Shown in pieces: positions 25,699 to 31,883 of a stretch of DNA of 31,883 nucleotides. The notes under the pieces are model-generated. The model saw only the letters and a list, made by a program, of their open reading frames with translations. It made no database searches and was not told the origin of the DNA. Where the stretch lies: assembly GCA_016715195.1 (NCBI GenBank), contig JADKBB010000034.1, positions 1 through 31,883 of the forward strand, given 5' to 3'. This stretch comes from Candidatus Villigracilis proximus. GTDB taxonomy: Bacteria; Chloroflexota; Anaerolineae; Anaerolineales; Villigracilaceae. The position numbers and the translations under genes are program-made. Within the stretch, counting starts at the first letter, position 1, and each line of letters begins with the position of its first letter.

Positions 25699-28100
25699 TC
25701 AGTTCAGCTTCACCGGCGAGCCCGACACGTCGACCGAGCCGCCCGCGATCTTGATCGAGCTCGCGGCGATCTCGACGCCACCGCCGCTGATCTTGATGCT
25801 GCTCCCGCCCGCGCTGAGCGTGATCGAACCGCCCGCGTTGATGATCACATCCGCGCCCTGGGCGTCGCCGTCGCGCCCGCGGTCCACGTGAGCGCCGTGC
25901 CCGCCGCGACCTTCGTCGGCCCGCCGGAGCCGATCTCGAAGGCCGCGCCTGCGCTCTGCTTCACGGCCGCCGCGCCCGTGAGCGACACCGCGCCGGTGAC
26001 CGAGTGGCTCATCGCGCCCGTCACCGTCACCGATCGCGCGCCCGTCACCGTCTCCGTGCTCGCGCCGCCCACGCTCACCGTGCGGTTCGCGCCGATGCCC
26101 TCTTCCGCGTTCGCGCCGACCGAGACCTTGCGGTTGCTGCCGACGCTCACCGCCTGGTTGCTGCCCACCGTGAGCGCGTCGTTCACCGCGATCTCCGCCG
26201 TGCGGCTCGCGCCCACCGACACCTTCTGGTTCGCGCTGACCTTCTCTTCCTGATCCGCGCCGACACTGATGGACTGCTTGCTCCCCACCGAGATCGTCTG
26301 GTTGGCCGACACCGACACCGACTCGTCCGCGCCCACCGTCTCGGTGTTGTTCGCGCCCACCGACGTCGAGCGGTTCGAGCCCGTCGATTCGGTCCGATCG
26401 ACGCCGACCTCGGAGGTGCTGTTGCTCGTGATCTTCTCCGAGCGGTCGTTGCCGACCGTGGTGTTCATGTCCTTGCCCGCGTGCGTCTTGATCTGCTCCT
26501 TGCCCGCGGTGTCATCGAAGCCGAACTCGTTGTGGACGCCTTTCCCCGGGCTCGCGCACGACTTCATGATGCTCACCGTCGCCGCGCCAGAGGCCGGCGC
26601 CGGCGGTCGGTTCTGGCCGTTGTACACGCGGCCGGTGACGATCGGCCGATCGGGATCGCCGTCGAGGAACTCGACGATCACCTCGACGCCGACGCGCGGG
26701 TGAAACAGCGCGCCCTCGCCGGCGCCCGCGAACACCTGGCTCACGCGGACCCAGCCCGAGCTCGGCTCCTTCGCGAGCCGCGCCTCGTCGGTGTCCCAGT
26801 GAAAGCGCAGCCTCACGCAGCCGATCTCCGCGCCCTCGGGCCCGCCGACGTGGATCTCCGCGCCGCGCGAAGACGGATCGTCGGTGACGAACGCGGTCTG
26901 CGATCCGACGATGCGCGGCTTCGGCGTCACCCGCGCCGGCCGGTAGCGCGAGTCCTCGATCGCGGTGCCGCGCCCACGCCGTGTACACTCGAACGTGGCC
27001 GAGAACGGGTGATCGCTCGCGACGCCGAGGGCCACGGTCGAGGTGCCGTGCTGCTCGCCGCGCACGTCGAGCGTGGTCACCAGATACTCGCCCTCATAGC
27101 GGTCCTTGTCGTGATCGAGCCGGAACACCGAGCCCGCCGAGAGCGCGCGGCACCACCCGCTCATCGTCGCGTACTCGGCCTCGACGCGGTAGCGATCGAG
27201 CCGCGCCCGCGCGAGCGACTCACCGAGGCCCTTCTCGTCCGCGTAGCCGCCCGGCCAGCGGTGCTCGAAGAGATCGTCCTTGTCGGCCTTGGCCTCGGCC
27301 GCGAGATCGAGCTTGGGCTTGCGCCAGTCGTAGTCGCCGAGCTTCACCTTCCGCTCGCGCAGGCGCGCGCCGAGCTTGACCGCGCCGACGTGGCGCGCCG
27401 TCACGTGGACGCCGAGCGGATCGAACGGGTCGAGGCGAGCCTTGCCCGCGTCGCCGTCGGAGAGCACGAGCAGGCAAGCGCCCGCGCCGTTCTCGAAGTG
27501 GTAGGCGATGCCCTCGTCTTCGAGCAGCCGCGCGACGAAGGCGAGATCGCTCTCGTTGTACTGCACGCAGAACGGCCGCACGCGCACGTCGTCGATGCGG
27601 CTCGCGTCCTGGATGCGCCAGCAGAGCTTCTCGGCGGCTGGCTCGAAGCTCACCATGTCGCCGATGTCGTCGACCACCGTCGCGCCGTCCTCGAGCGCGA
27701 GGCTCGGATCGCCGAGGAGGACGGCGTTGATGATCTCGCGCGTGGTCTTCTCCAGGAAGATGCGGCAGCGGGTGCGGTGCTGCGCGCGCACCAGCGGCGG
27801 CAGGAGCACGACGCGATAGAGCATGCCCTCGGGCACGGGGCCGAGCTCCTCGGCTTCGGCGATGACGCCGTGAACGAGCTTGTAGGCGGGCGCGGTGAGG
27901 GTCGCGATCCGGAGCGTGGCGCGGGCGCCGATGAGGTCGTGCGGGTCGATCTCGGGGGTGGAGTCGCGGGCGAGGAGGGTGAGTTCGTAGCGGTAGAGGG
28001 TCGAGAGCTGCTCCCTGCCCTCGAAGCGGACGACGTGAAGGTGGGTCCAGGGGCCGTTGGGTGCGTGGTCCCAGGCGAAGGTGAAATCGGGCGTGGTCAT
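25699..28100 (-). CDS. vgrG: VgrG, type VI secretion spike protein, frameshift near C-terminus
   Basis: VgrG trimers form the tip of the T6SS tube and carry effectors. The ~800-residue protein has the gp27/gp5-like order: FAWDHAPNGPWTHLHVVRFE, YRYELTLLARDST, RVVLLPPLVRAQHRTRCRIF, QYNESDLAFVARLLEDEGIA, YHFENGAG; then the OB-fold region VRLRFHWDTDEARL and FLDGDPDRPIVTGRVYNG. A long beta-helix tail follows, built of ~8-residue repeats such as SVGANNTETVGADES and VSVSANQTISVGSKQS (about 26010-26480). Near 25862-25870 a one-base loss changes frame; the next frame continues ADVIINAGGSITLSAGG and ends at 25699 with VSGSPVKLN. The ribosome site GGAG lies 7 bases before ATG 28100. It is 11 bases after the small membrane gene. 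Confidence 0.94.
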
Positions 28101-28111
28101 GAGGGGCTCCG

Positions 28112-28354
28112 TCAGAGCAGGGCCAGAAGGAAGCGGTAGATGGCTTTCCCGATCATCACGGCGCCGCCGAGTCCCAGGAGCGCGCCGAGCGAGATGCGGC
28201 CGAGTCGCACGCGGTTGTGCTCGGGGAAGAAGATGAAGAGGGACGGGATGCGGAAGAAGTGCTCGATCGCCCGCGGCGGCTCGCGGTACGCGAAGACGAT
28301 GTAGAGGGCGCCGATGGCCCAGAACGCCAACCCCAAGATGATCTCGGTGAGCAT
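28112..28354 (-). CDS. Small two-span membrane protein upstream of vgrG
   Basis: An 80-residue protein: first helix EIILGLAFWAIGALYIVFAY, a basic loop (REPPRAIEHFFRIP), a further hydrophobic stretch (LFIFFPEHNRVRLGRIS) and a C-terminal helix (LGALLGLGGAVMIGKAIY). AGGAGGTGTTCC before ATG 28354 is an excellent ribosome site. It is 11 bases before vgrG, so it is probably co-transcribed. No known family; a role in the secretion island is inferred from position only. Confidence 0.7.
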   Translation of the reverse strand: MLTEIILGLAFWAIGALYIVFAYREPPRAIEHFFRIPSLFIFFPEHNRVRLGRISLGALLGLGGAVMIGKAIYRFLLALL

Positions 28355-28415
28355 GGAACACCTCCTGTGCGACGCGGTGCGACGCTGCTGGTCACGGCCA
28401 GATCTCGCCCTTGCC

Positions 28416-28435
28416 CGCGAACCGTGCGGTTCGCG
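28416..28435. terminator. Perfect 9-bp inverted repeat hairpin in the gap before the vgrG group
   Basis: CGCGAACCG and CGGTTCGCG surround a 2-base loop. It lies in the 254-base gap (28355-28608) between the 169-residue gene and the vgrG transcript group. No T-run follows on the minus strand, so a classic Rho-independent terminator is not shown; it may be an attenuator, an operator, or simply a stem that separates cargo from vgrG. Confidence 0.4.
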
Positions 28436-28608
28436 AAGCTAGGGCGCGTCCGGCTTCTCTTCCCTTCACAAAGAGATCGATCCGTCGCGCGTCGCAGTGT
28501 CCAGAATTCTGCACCCGCGCCTCCGATTTCGACGCCGCGGACGTCGTGCGGCGCCTTCCACGCGAGCGCGCCCCGCCCACGCAGCCCAGCGATACACCGT
28601 TGCCCGCC

Positions 28609-29118
28609 TTAACGCTCTCTTCTGGCCAGCGTTTGGCGTTCAGTGAGAAACTTCGACAGATGCGGCCACACAACTACAGATGTTGACAGCATTTTCCGGA
28701 TTGGAGCTTCCACGTCGGCCAAGCTCACTTGCGACGAGAGCGTCTCGAAGAAACGGCCCACTGCCTCGCCGCACGCTGCATCCAGAGCTTGCCTCGACGT
28801 CAGCGCAGTCCGAAAGGCTCGATACGCCGCAACGACCCCCCGCTCGCCGTCGACCTTCTTCTCCGTGAACCAAAGCGACGGCGCGTCACCGACGAAGGTC
28901 AACTCGATGATGGTCTCTTGTCTGCGGAGGCGAGCAACACCGTCCGCGAGCACCTCAAGACTGGGGAGCAAAAACAGCGCTCCCGTGAACGGTCCAACGC
29001 GGATCAGCGAGTCGCCGATCAGAAAATCGATGTTACCAGACAGGTAGAGCAGGTCATTGACCGACGAGCTCACCACTGGTTCCGCAAGGACGATATCCAC
29101 GAGCGCGGGTACGTTCAT
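28609..29118 (-). CDS. Unknown protein in the toxin/immunity cargo region
   Basis: A 169-residue, Leu/Val/Ser-rich soluble protein (FLIGDSLIRVGPFTGALFLL; ETIIELTFVGDAPSLWF; QVSLADVEAPIRKML) with no membrane helix or catalytic motif that I recognise. The ATG at 29118 has only a weak upstream purine stretch. Codon choice looks less G/C-biased than neighbours, as for exchanged cargo. It sits 50 bases after the likely immunity gene, so it could be a second or orphan immunity protein, but nothing in the sequence proves this. Confidence 0.55.
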   Translation of the reverse strand: MNVPALVDIVLAEPVVSSSVNDLLYLSGNIDFLIGDSLIRVGPFTGALFLLPSLEVLADGVARLRRQETIIELTFVGDAPSLWFTEKKVDGERGVVAAYRAFRTALTSRQALDAACGEAVGRFFETLSSQVSLADVEAPIRKMLSTSVVVWPHLSKFLTERQTLARRER

Positions 29119-29168
29119 GCTAACGTTTTAGCCACGGTTGATCCACAGTATTGCCGCGTGCGCCGCGG

Positions 29169-29873
29169 TTATCGGGCGAACTGGGTCTTGCGGCTCCACT
29201 GAGTCAGCGTTTTCCATACGCGCAGAGTGAAGGCCATGCAACTGCCGGCATCCAAGGCTTCGGACGACGAGAAGAAGGTGCCGTAGGACCACGTTTCGCT
29301 GTGCGCTACTGCGCCGACATCATTGACGACACCCTCCCCGAAGTCGCTCTGTCCCAAAAAAACCGCATGAATGTCGACCGTTTCAGGGGGTACGGGGCCT
29401 TTCAGCTCGGGGAGGCTAGGTCCACGGCCGTGTTCCGTCAGCAGGGCCCACGCGGGCTTCGTCGCGTCGCAGAATGCGCGCGCCTCTCGAAGTTGAGCGG
29501 CGTGGGGCAGTTCCCGGCGGCCCGTCCGCTCTCCGGAGCCCTCCGCCAAGTCGATCTCGACGGGGTGCTCGCTCCAGGAGCAAGCGATCGAGCTTCGCCC
29601 GAATCGCATCAGTCGGTTTTCTCGCTTGCCACGCTTGCCATGTTGAAGCCGCGTAACCTCAGCCTCAATCAGCCATTGTGCGCCCCCCGTCTCGCTGCAT
29701 CGAACCCGCTCGTGTGGCATCAGATCGAGCATCGACAACGCGGGGCGTGCCGAGAGCGTGGCATCGCAGCAAATCTTGTTGGACACCGACCAGCCTTGCG
29801 AGACGTAGTGAGAGATGGCGGTGCCGATCGGGTTCTCCGATGGACTCACGTGGAACCAAGCGCTCAGGATCAT
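29169..29873 (-). CDS. Probable immunity protein for the Rhs toxin
   Basis: A 234-residue protein starting at ATG 29873 with a near-ideal ribosome site (GGAGGGCCGT), 16 bases after the Rhs stop. No family is recognised: WFHVSPSENPIGTAISHYVS, LTEHGRGPSLPELKGPVPPE, WSYGTFFSSSEALDAG. It is soluble, with several cysteines (CC near 45, CS near 70), and less GC-biased than the core genes. Immunity genes usually lie directly after their toxin on the same strand, as here; role is from position. A plus-strand frame over the same stretch has no ribosome site, so I prefer minus. Confidence 0.65.
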   Translation of the reverse strand: MILSAWFHVSPSENPIGTAISHYVSQGWSVSNKICCDATLSARPALSMLDLMPHERVRCSETGGAQWLIEAEVTRLQHGKRGKRENRLMRFGRSSIACSWSEHPVEIDLAEGSGERTGRRELPHAAQLREARAFCDATKPAWALLTEHGRGPSLPELKGPVPPETVDIHAVFLGQSDFGEGVVNDVGAVAHSETWSYGTFFSSSEALDAGSCMAFTLRVWKTLTQWSRKTQFAR

Positions 29874-29889
29874 ACGGCCCTCCGCTGGC

Positions 29890-31883
29890 TCAAGGGCCGC
29901 TCCTCGACATGACATCAAAGATGGCGCCGAGCTGCTTGCTGTGGGGCCTGAACACAGTGGCCAGTTTCCCAGCGTCAGGCCCGTTCTTGTAGAACTGCAC
30001 AACGACGTACTGCCCTTCGACTCGTGCAAGATGCGCGATCGTCTCGTTGCTCCCGGTAGACCACGCGAAGGTCAGCGCGCTCTTGCGGGCCTGGTCCACG
30101 GTGTGGGCGAAGCGACCGAAGTCCCCGTTACGGAACACCTCGCGGCCGAAGAGCTGTTTTGCGTGGCGATCGAATGCGTGGTCAAGCTCCTCCTGACTGA
30201 GCTTTCGCGTCTGCCTCGTCGCCTTGTCGCATCCCGCCAGCCCATACGGATCCAGCCACGCCAGCGGATCATCGACATACCCATACAGCCCGAGCCCACC
30301 AGCCAGCCCGATCGGGTCCTGGCTGACGTACCTCCCGGCCGCCGGGTCGTAGTACCGGAACCGGTTGTAGTAGAGCCCCGTCTCCTCGTCCTCGTACTGC
30401 CCCGGCCAGCGCCACGGACACGAGGTCTTGGCGACGTCGTTCTGCGCCACCCCGTAGACGTCGAGCTGCGCCTTCCACGCGAGCGCGCCGGCCTCGTCCG
30501 CCATCATCCGCGGCGCGCCGAGGTGATCGGTGACCACCCCGAACCGCTTGCCGCCCACCTCCTTGGCCAGCGGCGCGAACGTGCCCGGCTCGAACACCCA
30601 CGTCACCGCCTCGGCCTCGTCGGCGAGCTCGTGGACGAGGTCATTCCCATCCCACACGTAGCGCGTCGCCTTGCCGCCGAACGCCTTGCGCACGCGCCGC
30701 CCGAGCGCGTCATAGGCGAAGCTCACCGCCTGCCCATCGGGCCTCGTGACCTCGACGAGCTGCCCGGCGAAGTCCCACGTGTACTTCCACGAGCGGCCGT
30801 CCGGCAGCACCTTCTCGATGAGCTGCCCATCGGCGTCGTGTACGTACCGCGCGCCATCGGCCGCTTCGAGCCGGCCGCCGGGTGAGTACACGCGATCGGC
30901 GCGATCCGCCGAGCGATACACGTTGCCCACGGCATCGGGCGCGCGGTGTTGCACGGTGCCATCGGGCCGCGCCGCGCTCACCAGATGCCCGCGCGCGTCG
31001 TGCTCGAACCACGTCGCGCCGGCCAACGTGTCGATGAGCCCGGCGAGCTGCTCCGCGGAGCGCCAGCGGTAGCCCACCGCGCCCATGGGAGCGCCGTTGT
31101 GCGCGATGCGCTGCACGCGCGGCCGGCCCATCGCCGCGCGCTCCCAGCGGCTCGTGACGCCGCCGGGCAATCGCCGCTCGCTCTCGTTGCCCAGCGCGTC
31201 GCGCGCGAAGGTCGCACGCCACGGCGCACGCGCAGCGCCGCCGAGCGAGAGCGCGTCGAAGCTCCCCCAGAGCGCGCCGGTGCCGAACGTGACGCCGATC
31301 AGATCGCCGTTGCCGTCGAAGTCGTAGCTCGTCTCGTGATCGAGCGACGTCCGCCGAGAGACCCGATCGCCGCTCGCATCGTAGCGGCTCTCGATGGTGA
31401 TCAGCCGCAGGTCGCCGAGCACCGGCGGTGCCGTGATCGCGCCCGTCGCCTCCGCGTGCATGGCCTCGATCTCGTTCAGCTCGGTGCTGGGCACGAGCGG
31501 CGCTTGGCGCTCCTCGACCACGCGCCCGAGCGGGTCGCGGGCGATCACCACCTCGCAGGCGTCGTTCTTCGCGCGCACGAGCCCGCCGAGCGGGTGGTAG
31601 GCGTACTCGTAGGCTTCGCCCTCGGGCAACGGATCGCCGAGCCTCGGCTTCCTCGGCACAATCTGCTTCGCCACCCGACCGAGCGCGTCGCGTTCGATCT
31701 TCGTGCGCTTCTCCTGGGCGTTGACGACCTCGTTCACGCGGCCGGAGCGATCATAGCGAAGCTCGACCAGCCGCCCATCGAATCCGCGCTCCTTGCTCAC
31801 GCGCCCGGCGACGTCGCGCGAGAGCTCGAAGCGCTCGCCGGCCTCGTTCACGACGGCGATGACGTCGTCCTCGAGATCGCGCT
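29890..31883 (-). CDS. Rhs-repeat polymorphic toxin, 5' partial
   Basis: The frame is open to the right window edge, so the N-terminus is missing. YD/RHS repeats run throughout (RDVAGRVSKERGFDGRLVEL; IERDALGRVAKQIVP; RDPLGRVVEERQAPLVPS), which form the shell around the toxin. The conserved RHS-core end is RFRYYDPAAGRYVSQDPIGL followed by GLYGYVDDPLAWLDPYGL. Past this point a ~115-residue C-terminal toxin region (29893-30237) reads ELDHAFDRHAKQLFG, GRFAHTVDQARKSALTFAW and VEGQYVVVQFYKNGPDAG, ending LGAIFDVMSRSGP. An HxxxRH-like start and a small alpha/beta layout recall BECR-fold (EndoU/colicin E5-D/RelE-like) RNases, but I cannot confirm this. It lies upstream of vgrG and so may ride on it. 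Confidence 0.93.
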   Translation of the reverse strand, partial: RDLEDDVIAVVNEAGERFELSRDVAGRVSKERGFDGRLVELRYDRSGRVNEVVNAQEKRTKIERDALGRVAKQIVPRKPRLGDPLPEGEAYEYAYHPLGGLVRAKNDACEVVIARDPLGRVVEERQAPLVPSTELNEIEAMHAEATGAITAPPVLGDLRLITIESRYDASGDRVSRRTSLDHETSYDFDGNGDLIGVTFGTGALWGSFDALSLGGAARAPWRATFARDALGNESERRLPGGVTSRWERAAMGRPRVQRIAHNGAPMGAVGYRWRSAEQLAGLIDTLAGATWFEHDARGHLVSAARPDGTVQHRAPDAVGNVYRSADRADRVYSPGGRLEAADGARYVHDADGQLIEKVLPDGRSWKYTWDFAGQLVEVTRPDGQAVSFAYDALGRRVRKAFGGKATRYVWDGNDLVHELADEAEAVTWVFEPGTFAPLAKEVGGKRFGVVTDHLGAPRMMADEAGALAWKAQLDVYGVAQNDVAKTSCPWRWPGQYEDEETGLYYNRFRYYDPAAGRYVSQDPIGLAGGLGLYGYVDDPLAWLDPYGLAGCDKATRQTRKLSQEELDHAFDRHAKQLFGREVFRNGDFGRFAHTVDQARKSALTFAWSTGSNETIAHLARVEGQYVVVQFYKNGPDAGKLATVFRPHSKQLGAIFDVMSRSGP

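Noticed and set aside
29151..29912. 253-residue plus-strand open frame opposite the immunity candidate
   Set aside because: No ribosome site or family; the minus-strand frame has GGAGG spaced correctly and lies directly after rhs.
24689..31883. A complete type VI secretion cluster
   Set aside because: No sheath, baseplate or membrane-complex genes appear; only VgrG, TPR, Rhs and cargo, i.e. an effector island.

Overview
The window is GC-rich DNA with dense, mostly overlapping genes. A membrane-anchored Ser/Thr kinase, a VgrG spike protein and an Rhs polymorphic toxin suggest a Myxococcota-like (myxobacterial) genome. No rRNA or tRNA is present to confirm this, so the assignment is inference. 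No CRISPR array, tRNA gene or insertion sequence was seen.

Region 1 (1-20158, minus strand) is one very long run of 16 genes, transcribed right to left. Most junctions are ATGA or TGATG overlaps or gaps of a few bases, so this is probably a single polycistron. In transcription order it holds a membrane protein, a coiled-coil protein, unknown proteins, a Pro-rich protein, a transglycosylase-like protein with ADPGQLK repeats, a membrane protein, a giant N6-adenine methyltransferase/SNF2-type helicase (about 2,280 residues, frame-broken), a histone-H1-like Lys/Ala/Pro-rich protein, a small helical protein, two related membrane proteins, another unknown, a cysteine desulfurase with an unusual C-terminal extension and a PAPS-reductase-like protein cut by the window edge. 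This looks like an integrated-element module combining cell-wall opening, membrane proteins, DNA binding and modification, and sulfur chemistry. I do not recognise it as a named system.

Region 2 (20159-20630) is a non-coding regulatory gap. It carries about ten copies of the half-site GTTTACGG/CCGTAAAC, including a 32-bp perfect palindrome. It separates region 1 from a divergent plus-strand gene for an XRE-type regulator, the natural candidate to bind these sites.

Region 3 (20631-24550, plus strand) encodes the regulator, a Ser/Thr kinase with a transmembrane anchor, a possible cysteine-hydrolase-like membrane protein and four small genes.

Region 4 (24689-31883, minus strand) is a type VI secretion effector island: an Rhs toxin (5' end off the window), a likely immunity gene, a second unknown gene, a small membrane protein, vgrG and a TPR protein. 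The stretch around 28.4-29.9 kb looks less GC-rich, as expected for exchanged toxin/immunity cargo.

A window-wide oddity is that at least ten otherwise well-conserved reading frames switch frame, several of them within runs of G or C. The protein sequence resumes immediately in another frame. I judge base-calling or assembly indels more likely than real decay, but the sequence alone cannot settle it. Affected genes are given below as single reconstructed genes.
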